Source: Bacillota bacterium | Lineage (GTDB): Bacteria; Bacillota; Limnochordia; Limnochordales; ZCTH02-B6 | NCBI GenBank assembly: GCA_017577945.1 | Contig: PKQS01000009.1 | Location: 1-64,000, forward strand | Direction: 5' to 3' | DNA: 64,000 nt | In this document: positions 51,354 to 60,599 of the stretch, one piece after another | Layout: each line of letters starts with the position of its first letter | Position numbering within the stretch: position 1 is the first letter of the stretch | Notes under the pieces: model-generated | What the model was told of the DNA's origin: nothing | Databases searched by the model: none | What the model saw: the letters and a program-made list of their open reading frames with translations, nothing else | Position numbers and translations under genes: made by a program

Positions 51354-53909
51354 ATGCAACAATCGTGGCAGGGCAACAGCGCAACGTCGCCGCGCTCGGC
51401 GGGCGCCGTGCGGGAGCACCGGCTCGAGGGTTCGCGGCTTTGCCTGCGCCTGGACGGCGCGCAGCTGTTTGTCACCGCGCTGGCGCCGGATCTGGTGCGG
51501 GTGCAGCTGGTGCCCGACGGGGCGGAGGAGAAGGTGGTGCTCCCGTCCTTCGCCGTCGTAAAGCAGCAATGGGAGCCGGTGCCGGTCGAACTGCTGGAGG
51601 AGGCGGAGAAGCTGACGCTGCGCCTCGGCTCGGCGGCCGTCTCGCCCGAGGCCGGCGAGACATCGGCGGCTGGGGCCGGTGCGGCCGGCGCGGCAGCCGG
51701 AGCAGGTAGCGCGCTGACGGTCGAGATTGGGCGGGACCCGGTGCGGCTGCGCATCGTGCGGGGCGACGGAACGCTGGTGGCGGCCTGTGCGCCCGACGGC
51801 GGCCTGGCGTGGGACGAGGAATGGGTGCACTGGCGCATGCACGCGCCGCCGGGCTGGCGCTACTACGGTTTCGGGCAGAAGCAGGGCTTTCTCGACAAGC
51901 GGGGGCAGCGCCTGGCCCTGTGGGCGACGGACGAGACGCTGCACGTTCCGTGCAACGACGAGCTGTACCAGGCCATCCCATTTTTCATGACTCTAGAGCC
52001 CGGCACGGGCCGCAGCACGGGCGTCTTCTTCGACTGCACGGGGCGCGTCGAGTACGACGTGGCCAAGACCCGCAGCGACGTGCTGGCGATGCGGGGCGTC
52101 GGGCCGGTGCTTGACGTGTACGTGTTTGCCGGGCCGCGGCCGAAGGACGTCGTGCAGCGGTATACGGAACTTACGGGGCGCATGGAGTTGCCGCCCCTCT
52201 GGTCGCTGGGCTATCACCAGTGCCGCTACAGCTACTATCCCGAATCGCGCGTGCGGGAAATCGCCCGGGAGATGCGGAACCGGCAAATCCCGTGCGACGC
52301 AATCTGGCTGGACATCGACTACATGGACGGCTACCGCGTCTTCACGTGGGACAAAAACCGGTTCCCGGACCCGAAGAAGCTGGTGGCGGACCTGAAGGAA
52401 CAGGGCTTCCGCACCGTCGTCATCGTGGATCCGGGCGTCAAGCTGGATGCGCGCTTTTCCGTCTTCCGGCAGGGCATCGCCGAAGGCCACTTCATCTGCC
52501 ATCCCAGCGGCGAGCCGTTCGTCGGCACGGTCTGGCCCGGCAACACGGTCTTCCCCGACTTTCTGCAGGAGAAGACCCGGCGCTGGTGGGGCCAGCTGCA
52601 CCGCGAGTTCCTGCAGGACATCGGCATCGCGGGCATCTGGAACGACATGAATGAGCCGTCGTGCTTCGCCCGCAATACGCTGCCCGACCACGTGCTGCAG
52701 GGCGAGGACGGCGCCAAAGTGCCCCACAAGCGGGTGCACAACGTCTACGGGCTCACGATGTGCATGGCCACCATGGACGGCTGGCGGCGCATCAATCCCG
52801 ACAAGCGGCCGTTCATCCTGACGCGCTCGGGCTATGCAGGCGTGCAGCGCTACGCAGCCGTGTGGATGGGCGACAACCATTCGTGGTGGGAGCACCTGCT
52901 CATGGCCATGCCCATGTGCCTCGGCATGGGGCTGTCGGGCGTGCCTTTCGTCGGCACCGACATCGGCGGCTTTTCGGGCGACAGCAACGGGGAGCTGCTG
53001 GCCCGCTGGACCCAGATGGGAGCGCTCATGCCGTTCTGCCGCAATCACAGCTCCATCAATACGGCCGACCAGGAGCCGTGGGCGTTCGGGCCTGAGGTGG
53101 AAGACATCGTCCGGCAGTACCTGCGCCTGCGCTATGCGCTGCTGCCGTACTTGTACACCCTGTTCTGGGAGGCGGCGCAGACGGGGCTGCCCATCATGCG
53201 GCCGCTGGTGCTCGAGTACCCGGACGACGTGCACGTGGCCAACTTGTCGGATGAGTTCCTGCTGGGCCGCGACTTGCTGGTGGCGCCCATCTACCAGCCA
53301 GGCGCCACGCACCGCATGGTGTACTTGCCGGCCGGCACGTGGGTCGACTTCTGGACGGGCCAGCGGCTGGAAGGCGGGCGGTTCGTCGTGGCCGAGGCGC
53401 CGCTGGAACGCATGCCGCTTTACGTGCGGGACGGCGCCGTGTTGCCGATGGAGCCGCCGGTCAACCATACGGGCGAGCGGGACGGCAAGCACCTGACGCT
53501 GCACGTATACGCCGGGCAAGACGGGGAGTTCCGGCTGTACGAGGACGCCGGCGAAGGCTACGGCTACACGCGGGGCGAGTGGGCGCTGACGACGGTGAGC
53601 GTGCGGCGCACGGAACAGGGCGTCGTGGTGTCCGTCAGCGACCCCCTCACGGGTACGGCGGCCGGCGGCGCGGCGGGAGCGCGGGCTTTCCGGCCGCCGC
53701 GGGAGCGGGTGACGGTCCACCTGCACCTGCGGGGCGCCGGCTTGGCGGGAACGCCGACCGTCCTGGTCGACGGCGCGCCCGTCGCGCCGGAGCAGCTCGG
53801 CGCGGCTGCGGCTGCGGGCAGCCCGAGCCCGGGCGCCCGGGCCGACGTGGTCGTCACCGTGCCGACCCCTGAGGCGCGCGGCTTTACGCTGGAGGTCCTC
53901 TACCGGTAA
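51354..53909 (+). CDS. GH31 alpha-glucosidase
   Basis: Cytoplasmic exo-alpha-glucosidase of 851 residues; ATG at 51354 after GGGAGCTGAGG. Domains: N-terminal beta-sandwich (to about 270), catalytic barrel with nucleophile D431 in GIWNDMNEPSCF and acid/base D507 in AVWMGDNHSWWEHL, then C-terminal beta domains. The loop YHQCRYSYYPESRVREIARE starts the barrel. It releases glucose from the non-reducing ends of maltodextrins, completing the pathway of GH57 and GH13. A Gly/Ala-rich insertion near residues 100-125 is low complexity. Confidence 0.94.
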   Translation: MQQSWQGNSATSPRSAGAVREHRLEGSRLCLRLDGAQLFVTALAPDLVRVQLVPDGAEEKVVLPSFAVVKQQWEPVPVELLEEAEKLTLRLGSAAVSPEAGETSAAGAGAAGAAAGAGSALTVEIGRDPVRLRIVRGDGTLVAACAPDGGLAWDEEWVHWRMHAPPGWRYYGFGQKQGFLDKRGQRLALWATDETLHVPCNDELYQAIPFFMTLEPGTGRSTGVFFDCTGRVEYDVAKTRSDVLAMRGVGPVLDVYVFAGPRPKDVVQRYTELTGRMELPPLWSLGYHQCRYSYYPESRVREIAREMRNRQIPCDAIWLDIDYMDGYRVFTWDKNRFPDPKKLVADLKEQGFRTVVIVDPGVKLDARFSVFRQGIAEGHFICHPSGEPFVGTVWPGNTVFPDFLQEKTRRWWGQLHREFLQDIGIAGIWNDMNEPSCFARNTLPDHVLQGEDGAKVPHKRVHNVYGLTMCMATMDGWRRINPDKRPFILTRSGYAGVQRYAAVWMGDNHSWWEHLLMAMPMCLGMGLSGVPFVGTDIGGFSGDSNGELLARWTQMGALMPFCRNHSSINTADQEPWAFGPEVEDIVRQYLRLRYALLPYLYTLFWEAAQTGLPIMRPLVLEYPDDVHVANLSDEFLLGRDLLVAPIYQPGATHRMVYLPAGTWVDFWTGQRLEGGRFVVAEAPLERMPLYVRDGAVLPMEPPVNHTGERDGKHLTLHVYAGQDGEFRLYEDAGEGYGYTRGEWALTTVSVRRTEQGVVVSVSDPLTGTAAGGAAGARAFRPPRERVTVHLHLRGAGLAGTPTVLVDGAPVAPEQLGAAAAAGSPSPGARADVVVTVPTPEARGFTLEVLYR

Positions 53910-53915
53910 CCAATG

Positions 53916-53987
53916 GGCCCGGAAACGTGTTGGACATCATCGCTTTGGCGCCTGCCGGACATCGTTGTGGCGACACGTTTCCGGGCC
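53916..53987 (+). terminator. Long inverted repeat after the GH31 gene
   Basis: GGCCCGGAAACGTGT (53916-53930) and ACACGTTTCCGGGCC (53973-53987) are perfect 15-bp arms around 42 bases that themselves contain two GGACATC copies; TTCTTG follows. It begins 7 bp after the GH31 stop and probably ends that operon. Confidence 0.7.
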
Positions 53988-54068
53988 TTCTTGTCTGCGC
54001 GCCCGGGTACCCCTCGGACGCGCGGGCGGCTGCCTCTCGGGCCTCGAGACGAAGCCGGCATGCACGAC

Positions 54069-54100
54069 AAAAAAAGAAGCGGCCCCGCCGGCGGGACCGC
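54069..54100 (-). terminator. Intrinsic terminator of second sugar ABC operon
   Basis: On the minus strand GCGGTCCCGCCGGCGGGGCCGC folds into a stem with one G-U pair and is followed by TTCTTTTTTT (54069-54078 region). It is 38 bp beyond the permease stop. Confidence 0.88.
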
Positions 54101-54137
54101 CTTGCGATGGGCTGCGGCGCGGGATTCCCGCCGCGCG

Positions 54138-55571
54138 TCAGCCCTTGATGCCCGTAAACGAAATGCCTTCCACGAAGTAACGCTGGAACGCGATGAAGAC
54201 GATGATCACCGGGATGGCCGAGATGAAGGCGCCCGCAAGGAGCGGCCCCCAGTCCATCGCCACTGCGCCGTACGCCTGCCGCAAATTCAGCAGCCCGACG
54301 GTGAGCGTGAACTTGTCCTGCGGCGTCGTCAGCACGATGAGCGGCCAGAAGAACTCGTTCCAGACGCCCTGGAAGGTCAGGATGGCGACGGCGCCCAAGG
54401 CCGGCCGGGCCAGAGGCAGCACGATGCGGGTGAAGATGGTCGCGGGGCCCGCGCCGTCGATGCGGGCCGACTCCTCCAGTTCTCTGGGCAGCGATTCAAA
54501 GAACTGCTTCATAATGAACACCGCCGAGCCGCCGCACAAGCCCGACAAGATGAGGCCCGTGAAGCTGTTCAGCAGCGTATCCTGTCCCCACAGCTTCGAT
54601 AAGCCGAAAATGCCGTCCCGCAGGACCAGGTAGTTGGAAATGAAGGTCACCTGGCCCGGAATCATCATGGAGAACAGGATGAGCATGAACAGCGCGTGCC
54701 GGCCGGGGAAGCGCAGCCGCGCCAGAGCATAGCCCGCCATGGACGCGATGACCAGCGTCGTCAGCACTTTGACGCCGGCGATGAAGAACGAATTCCGGAT
54801 CCAGGCCAAGAACAAGTTCTTGCCCGTCGTGCGGCTGTAGTTTTCCTGGAATACGCGGGCGTAGTTGTGGAAGACATACGGGATGACGCCCGGCGTGATG
54901 TTGTTCCAGCTTTGCACGCGTCCCAGCCGCTCGATGCGGTTCGGGTCCAGCGTGGCCGAGTAGAACGTCTGCCGCGCCGGCACTTCCAGGTCCAGCGGCA
55001 AGCGGTCGACGACGACGTCCTCGCCGTTGTGCCAAATCGTAAAGGCGTACGTCACCAGCAGCCCAGACGTGCCGTTCAGCTCCACCGGCTCCCGCTTCGT
55101 TTCCACGACGTCCGACACGACGGCGTAGTCCGCCGCGAACGCCCCCGGGCGCACCGCACCGATGCCCGCCCCCGCCACGCGCCGCGGGATGCGCACGACG
55201 GGCGGTGTCGGCTCCATGCCTTCGGGGACGAAGTACGTCACTTCAAAATGGACCTCCGCGCCGGGGGCGAACTGGCCGAACCAGCCGCTGCCGCCGCCCG
55301 CTTTGCCCAGCCGGTACGCGGCCACCCAGTTCTTCGGTTTCAGCTGCGGCGGATCGAGCCGCGGCGGCCATTCCAGCGGGTCGTCCTTCAGGCTGGAGAT
55401 GGTAGCGTACAAGAAGGGCCCGATGAAAAACAGCGAAAAGATCAGCAGCAGCGTGTATACGAGCCCAGCGCGAGCCCACAGGCGGCGCTTAGCGGCTTTG
55501 CGCCGCTCGATCTCCGCTTCGGGCAGCAAAGGCGCTGTCCTGGTGGCCATGTCGGCACCCATGCGGTTCAC
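54138..55571 (-). CDS. Carbohydrate ABC transporter permease (MalG-like) with large extracytoplasmic insertion
   Basis: A MalG-type permease of 477 residues, against about 280-300 in the family. The first membrane helix (VYTLLLIFSLFFIGPFLYAT) is followed by an extra segment of about 180 residues (roughly 65-235) that is beta-rich and partly repeats the pre-insertion pattern (KNWVAAYRLG before it, VFHNYARVFQE after it). The rest is normal, with EAA loop RELEESARIDGAGPATIFTR and ending VEGISFTGIKG. The insertion should face outside and may contact the binding protein, as MalF P2 does in maltose importers. GTG start overlapping the malF-like stop (GTGA). Confidence 0.9.
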   Translation of the reverse strand: MNRMGADMATRTAPLLPEAEIERRKAAKRRLWARAGLVYTLLLIFSLFFIGPFLYATISSLKDDPLEWPPRLDPPQLKPKNWVAAYRLGKAGGGSGWFGQFAPGAEVHFEVTYFVPEGMEPTPPVVRIPRRVAGAGIGAVRPGAFAADYAVVSDVVETKREPVELNGTSGLLVTYAFTIWHNGEDVVVDRLPLDLEVPARQTFYSATLDPNRIERLGRVQSWNNITPGVIPYVFHNYARVFQENYSRTTGKNLFLAWIRNSFFIAGVKVLTTLVIASMAGYALARLRFPGRHALFMLILFSMMIPGQVTFISNYLVLRDGIFGLSKLWGQDTLLNSFTGLILSGLCGGSAVFIMKQFFESLPRELEESARIDGAGPATIFTRIVLPLARPALGAVAILTFQGVWNEFFWPLIVLTTPQDKFTLTVGLLNLRQAYGAVAMDWGPLLAGAFISAIPVIIVFIAFQRYFVEGISFTGIKG

Positions 55572-56692
55572 TCCCTCTCCACCACGCGGCGTTGGATCAT
55601 GACGGCGACCAATGTCAAGATGGCCAGGATGACTGCGGCCGCGCTGGCCATGCCGACCCGAGGCAAGGCGCCGCCCGGGAACGCGTTGCTGTAGACGTAG
55701 TAGGCCAGCGTGATGGTCGCCTCCAGCGGCGCGGCCGAACCGATGATGGCCACCTGGTCAAACATCTGCAGCGTGCTGATGAGGCCCAGCGATAAGATGA
55801 GGAACGTCACGTGCTTCAGCTGCGGGAGCGTCACGTAGCGGAACTGGTGCCACTTGTTGGCGCCGTCCACCGCCGCCGCTTCGTACAGTTCCTTCGGGAT
55901 GTCCTGTAGCCCCGCCAAGTAAAGCAGCATGAGGGTCGGAGCCGTCGTCCACGTATTCAGCATCATGATGGACGCCAGCGGAATCGGCACTGAAAGCCAG
56001 CCGCCGCTCGAGGGAAGGGTCTGCCGCGTGTTGAGCCAGACGATGCGGACCGGTTCGACGTCGACGGCGGAAATTTTGCCGGTGGCCCATAAGGCTGCTA
56101 CGCCGGCCACGGCCAGAAGGAAAGAGGTGAGCAGAGCGGGCGGCTCGAACCAGCCCACAGGCCGTTTCCGCCACCGATCCCACGCCACCTGCGCAACCTG
56201 CACTGCCGCGGCGAGGGCGAAAAACGCCGCCAAAAACGGCCGGTACCTGGCGAAGAGCTCCAGCACGTAGTTGAAGACGCCGGTGCGCTGGAACATCCAC
56301 AAGAAGATCAGCGTCACCACGACGCTGGAGGCCACGCTGGGCATGTAGTAGGCAGCGCGGAAGAACGTGATGCCCTTCAGCCGATTATTCAGCACGATCG
56401 CCAGCAGCAGCGCGAACGCCGTTTGCGCCAGCGTGACGATGATGGAAAACGCTAGGCTGTTGCGCAGGGCCGTTAGGAACTTGGTGTCACGGAAAATGGC
56501 GGCGTAATTCGCCAGCCCCACCCAGCGCGGGGCGTCGAACATGTTGTAGTCCGTGAAGCTGAAGTAGATGGTGCGGACGAACGCGTAACCAAAAAAGATC
56601 GCCAAACTGAGAACGAAAGGCAGCAAGAATAAATAGGCCGCCAGCACTTCCTGACCGTGGCGGCTCAGCAGTCGGCGCGGCAAAGATCTCAC
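55568..56692 (-). CDS. Carbohydrate ABC transporter permease (MalF-like) with central insertion
   Basis: Partner permease of 374 residues, against about 290-310 usual. Between the helix FFRAAYYMPSVASSVVVTLI with FLWMFQRTGVFNYVLELF and the next standard part (LASIMMLNTWTTAPTLMLLY) there are about 90 extra residues that appear to form two additional membrane helices (FLAAFFALAAAVQVAQVAWD; LTSFLLAVAGVAALWATG). The EAA loop is KELYEAAAVDGANKWHQFRY. Starts at a GTG. Both permeases of this importer therefore carry unusual insertions. Confidence 0.9.
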   Translation of the reverse strand: MRSLPRRLLSRHGQEVLAAYLFLLPFVLSLAIFFGYAFVRTIYFSFTDYNMFDAPRWVGLANYAAIFRDTKFLTALRNSLAFSIIVTLAQTAFALLLAIVLNNRLKGITFFRAAYYMPSVASSVVVTLIFLWMFQRTGVFNYVLELFARYRPFLAAFFALAAAVQVAQVAWDRWRKRPVGWFEPPALLTSFLLAVAGVAALWATGKISAVDVEPVRIVWLNTRQTLPSSGGWLSVPIPLASIMMLNTWTTAPTLMLLYLAGLQDIPKELYEAAAVDGANKWHQFRYVTLPQLKHVTFLILSLGLISTLQMFDQVAIIGSAAPLEATITLAYYVYSNAFPGGALPRVGMASAAAVILAILTLVAVMIQRRVVERE

Positions 56693-56731
56693 ATCCCCTC
56701 ACCGTCGGGCGCTGCCCCGGAAGGTGGGCGA

Positions 56732-56769
56732 GCCGGCGGGCGGGGGCGAAGCACCCCCGCGCCGCCGGC
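56732..56769 (-). other. Stable intercistronic hairpin between binding-protein and permease genes
   Basis: GCCGGCGG (56732-56739) and CGGGGG (56741-56746) pair with CCCCCG (56754-56759) and CCGCCGGC (56762-56769) around a 7-base loop with a small internal loop. No T-run follows on the minus strand. It mirrors the hairpin after malE. Confidence 0.65.
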
Positions 56770-56783
56770 TTCCTCTCAATAAT

Positions 56784-58048
56784 TTACTGACGCCCGGTTA
56801 GCCGGTCGAGCCTCTGCTGCGCTTCGCGCAGCGCGGTGTCGACGTCCATCTCGCCCAGCAACACCGCGGTCAGCGCGTTATTGATCGGCTCCATCCAAGC
56901 GCCGCCGTGTTCGCGGAACTTGAACGGATAGACGAAGCCGTCGGAAGCGCCCCTGAAGATGACGAAGTTCGCTTGCGCTTCCTTATCGTCCCGCTGGAAG
57001 TACGGGTTGTCCACCAGCGCCGCACGGCTCGGCAGCGCCAGGCCGCGCTCGAGCACCCACTGCTGCGCCTCCGGGCTCGTCAAGGCCTCGAGCACCTTGA
57101 AGGCCTCGTCCTTCACCTTGGAGTTGGCGTTGATGCACCACGCGACAGTGAAGATCAGGTTGCCGCGCTGGCCGGTCACCGGATGCTTCGGAATCGGCGC
57201 TGCGCCGTACTCCATGTTGGGCGCGCCGTCGCGCAGGAACCCGAGGACCCACGCGCCCTCAAGCGCCGCCGCGACCTGCTCGGTCGACAAGGCGCCGCCG
57301 CCCCAGCCCTGGCCCACGTCCTGCGGATGGACGCCGGCCCGGTCCTTCAGCAGCCCCGTGTAATACTTGAACGCCTCGACGAACCGCGGGTCGAGCACGT
57401 TGGTGTGGCCGTTCTCGTCGAACGGCTCCCAGCCGGTCGCATACGCGAACGCGCCGAAGCGGGCGAACTCGGGCTGCAGCGCCAGGCCGTAGTACTCAGG
57501 CCCGATGGCCGCCACCCGGCGCATCTTCTCCGCGAACGTGTTCCAGTCGTCGTTCTCGTCCGGATACGGGACGCCCGCGAAGTCGAACAGGTCCTTGTTG
57601 TAGACGACCGCCAGGGTGTTGAAGTCCTTCGGGATGCCGTAAATCTTGCCGTTGTACGTGAAGGCGTCAAGCAGTTCGGGGATGATGTGCTCGGCTTTGA
57701 GGATCTCCGACTTGGCCAGGTAGTCGTTCAAGGGGTGCAGCTGGCCGGTCCGCATCAGGCCCTCGGCCCAGAAGATGTCGACGTAGAAGAGGTCGGGAGC
57801 CGTTCCCGCCGACAAGGCGTTGAGGATGTACGTCTCATACGCGTCGGGGATAGGCTCGTACACCACTCGGATGCCGAGGGGCTCGACGGCCGGCTTCACG
57901 AACCGCTCAATCAGCTCTTCGACGATGGCGTGTCCGTGCCGCCCCAGCCCGACACCCGCACCGTCGTCTGCGCTGCCGCCGGCATCGCCAGCGCCGCGAC
58001 GAGCAGAACGACGAGCAGAATCCTTACAGCGACGCGATGCTTTAACAC
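56784..58048 (-). pseudogene. Sugar ABC transporter substrate-binding protein, frame broken near the N-terminus
   Basis: Extracytoplasmic sugar-binding protein of SBP_bac_1 type. The body (to 56784) is in one frame: FVKPAVEPLGIRVVYEPIPD, AGTAPDLFYVDIFWAEGLMR, GIPKDFNTLAVVYNKDLFDF, and LEGAWVLGFLRDG. Its signal peptide lies in another frame, starting at a GTG (58048) after AAGGAGGTTGCAGGA: HRVAVRILLVVLLVAALAMP then AAAQTTVRVSGWGGTDTP. Restoring one C (CC to CCC) near 57928 joins them as GGTDTPIVEELIERFV with normal length of about 421 residues. Likely a base lost in sequencing or a recent mutation. The substrate is unknown; GH130 nearby hints at a mannose-containing or other oligosaccharide. 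Confidence 0.8.
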
Positions 58049-58082
58049 TCCTGCAACCTCCTTTATGAGTGCTGTTGCGTGC

Positions 58083-58109
58083 AATACAACCGTTGCAATC
58101 GGTTGTATT
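58083..58109 (-). promoter_or_regulatory. Palindromic operator upstream of second sugar ABC operon
   Basis: AATACAACCG (58083-58092) and CGGTTGTATT (58100-58109) are perfect 10-bp arms around TTGCAAT, 35 bp before the binding-protein start. The CAACCG...CGGTTG core resembles LacI-family sites, and differs from the TTGTGCA palindrome at 41262-41290, so a different regulator is likely. It may also affect the divergent debranching-enzyme gene. Confidence 0.6.
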
Positions 58110-58311
58110 CCTATTGTTCAGTTTCTTCGACGGCACCTTTGGACAGTCCTGCCGTTTTTCCCGGAAAGAGAATGCAATGGGACTTATTGCAAGAACGTGT
58201 CGAAGTTCCTAAGATCCATCGCGGCGGCGAGGTTTGCGCCGGCAGGAGGAAGGGTAGGATTGGCGAACAAATAGGCGCGCCACATAAGCGACGAAACGGA
58301 GCGTTGTGTGA

Positions 58312-60492
58312 GTGACCACTTTCAGCCACGTAATGAAACGGGATGAATACTTTTTCGTCGCCGATGAGGCGGGGGAAGCCGGCGGCGGCATCGGCGACGC
58401 GTACGGCCTCTTTTTCGGCGACACGCGCGTGTTGTCGCGCTATCGCGTCGGGATCCGGCCGGGGACGCTGAGCGCGACGACGGTTTCTTTCCGAGCGGGG
58501 CACGGAGGCCGCGTCGTGCTGCTGGCCGACGGCGTCACGTCGCTGCACGGCCAGCGGCGCGAGGTGGTGGTCGAGCGGCGCCCGGTGCTGGCCGACGGGA
58601 TGTTTGACCGCATCGAGGTGGCCAACTTCGGGGCCGAGGCGTGCCGGCTAGAGCTCTTAATCGAGCTGGGCGCGGACTTCCGCGACATGTTCGAGGTCCG
58701 GGGCATGGTTCGTCCGGCCCGGGGCGTCGCCGCGGCCACGGTGTCGGAAAACTCCGTCCTTTTCCGCTACTGCGGGCTGGACGGGCTGGAATACATTACG
58801 CAGGTAAGCTTCTCGCCGGCGCCGGCTGCGTGGGAACGCCTCGAGAGCCGCGACGGCGAAGAAGCGGTGCGGGCCGTTTTCACCCTGGATGTGGAGCCGC
58901 GGAGCCGGCGTACCGTGGATGTGATGATACGGGCGTCCATCGGCGACGGCCCAGCGCAGCCGGCGCCGCCGCTGAGCCGGGTGGACGCGCCCCGCAGCTA
59001 CGAGGAGGCGCAGGCCGCGTCGGAAGGGGCGAAGCGGCGGTGGCTCGCAGGCGCGGCCCGCTGGCGGACCGACAACGCCGTCGTCAACGAGGTGCTGGAG
59101 CAGTCGCTGAGCGACGTGTTCATGCTGCTCAACGACTTCGGCTACGGGCTGATGCCCAGCGCGGGCGTGCCCTGGTACGCCGTGCCCTTCGGGCGCGACA
59201 GCCTCATTACCTCCATGCAGCTGCTTGGCGTCCGCCCCGACGTGGCGGCGGCCACGCTGCGCACGCTGGCGCGCTGGCAGGGCGCTCGTCTCGTGCCTGA
59301 GCTGGACGAGGAGCCGGGCAAAATCTTGCACGAGCTGCGGCGAGGCGAGATGGCCCGCACGGGCGAAATTCCGTTCCGGCCGTATTACGGCACCGTCGAC
59401 GCGACGGCCCTGTTCGTCATTGCCGCCGGCGAGTACTGGCGCTGGACGGCCGACCGAGCGCTGCTGGAGGAGCTCATGCCCGCGGTGCGGCGGGCCGTGG
59501 CGTGGCTGGACGCGGCGGAGGCCGCGGGCGGCGGCTACATCCGCTATCACCGGACCCTGGCCGGCGGGCTTACGAATCAAGGCTGGAAGGACTCGGGCGA
59601 CGCCATCGTTCACCGGGACGGCCGACTGGCGGAGCCGCCCATCGCGCTCGCGGAGGTGCAAGGGTATGCGTACGCGGCGCGGCTCCACTATGCGGCGCTG
59701 CTCGAAGTCATCGGCGACGCGGCGGCCGCGGCGGAGCAGCGCCGGCGGGCCGAGGCGCTGAAGGCGGCCTTCAACCGCGACTTTTGGGTTGAGGAGACGC
59801 AGTATTACGCGATGGCCCTCGACGGCGCGGGCGCTCCGGTCGCGTCTGTGTCGTCCAATCCGGGCCAGTGCCTGTGGACGGGCATCGTGGCGCCCGAGCG
59901 GGCCGAAGCGGTGCGCCGGGTCCTCATGGGCTCCGGGCTGTTCTCCGGCTACGGCGTGCGGACGTTGAGCGCCGAGGAGCGCGGCTATCACCCTCTGAGC
60001 TACCACCGCGGCACCGTGTGGCCGCACGACAACTCCCTCATCGCGCTGGGGCTGGCCCGCTACGGGTTCGGCGCGGATGCGGCGCGCATCGCCTGCGGCC
60101 TGTTCACGGCGGCCACCTTCAACCGGGATCGGCGGCTGCCCGAGCTGTTCGGCGGGTATCCGGCGGACGTCGACGGCCCGGCCTGGTATCCCGTCGCCTG
60201 CATCCCGCAGGCTTGGGCCGCCGGCACGCCGTTTATGCTGCTGCAAGCGGTGATGGGGCTGGAGGTGAACGCACCGGAAGGCCGGCTGCGCTTGGCGCCG
60301 GTCCTGCCCGAGGGCATCGACGGGATTACGGTGGACAACTTGATCGTCGGCGACCGCCGGCTGCGCATCGAAGTGAAGCGCAGGCCGGACGGACGGACCG
60401 AACAAGACGAAGTCGACGTGGATGTGCGAGTGCTGGAGGGTCCGCCTCTGTCCGTCGAGATTGGCCGTGCGCCCTTGGCCCCGCTGATCTGA
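58312..60492 (+). CDS. Amylo-alpha-1,6-glucosidase / glycogen-debranching-type enzyme
   Basis: A 726-residue cytoplasmic enzyme with an N-terminal beta-sandwich (DEYFFVADEAGEAGGGIGDA, FGDTRVLSRYRV) typical of bacterial debranching enzymes and an (alpha/alpha)6 barrel from about residue 245 (GVPWYAVPFGRDSLITSMQL, PYYGTVDATALFVIAAGEYW, GGLTNQGWKDSGDAIVHRDG, SYHRGTVWPHDNSLIALGLA, ELFGGYPADVDGPAWYPVAC). The acidic residues in DSGDA and the late ELF-GG region match the GDE/MGH1 families. It would remove alpha-1,6 branches from imported or stored glucans; trehalase-like or mannosylglycerate-type activity cannot be excluded. GTG at 58312 with GGAG upstream. Confidence 0.88.
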   Translation: MTTFSHVMKRDEYFFVADEAGEAGGGIGDAYGLFFGDTRVLSRYRVGIRPGTLSATTVSFRAGHGGRVVLLADGVTSLHGQRREVVVERRPVLADGMFDRIEVANFGAEACRLELLIELGADFRDMFEVRGMVRPARGVAAATVSENSVLFRYCGLDGLEYITQVSFSPAPAAWERLESRDGEEAVRAVFTLDVEPRSRRTVDVMIRASIGDGPAQPAPPLSRVDAPRSYEEAQAASEGAKRRWLAGAARWRTDNAVVNEVLEQSLSDVFMLLNDFGYGLMPSAGVPWYAVPFGRDSLITSMQLLGVRPDVAAATLRTLARWQGARLVPELDEEPGKILHELRRGEMARTGEIPFRPYYGTVDATALFVIAAGEYWRWTADRALLEELMPAVRRAVAWLDAAEAAGGGYIRYHRTLAGGLTNQGWKDSGDAIVHRDGRLAEPPIALAEVQGYAYAARLHYAALLEVIGDAAAAAEQRRRAEALKAAFNRDFWVEETQYYAMALDGAGAPVASVSSNPGQCLWTGIVAPERAEAVRRVLMGSGLFSGYGVRTLSAEERGYHPLSYHRGTVWPHDNSLIALGLARYGFGADAARIACGLFTAATFNRDRRLPELFGGYPADVDGPAWYPVACIPQAWAAGTPFMLLQAVMGLEVNAPEGRLRLAPVLPEGIDGITVDNLIVGDRRLRIEVKRRPDGRTEQDEVDVDVRVLEGPPLSVEIGRAPLAPLI

Positions 60493-60599
60493 CGTCGGCG
60501 GGTTGTCCGCCGGGAGGCTCACCTGCGCCGACCGACGGCGGACGGCGAGGAAATAGCAAGGAAAAGCGAGGAACAGCGAGAGGAGCGCTCTTCTGCTCG

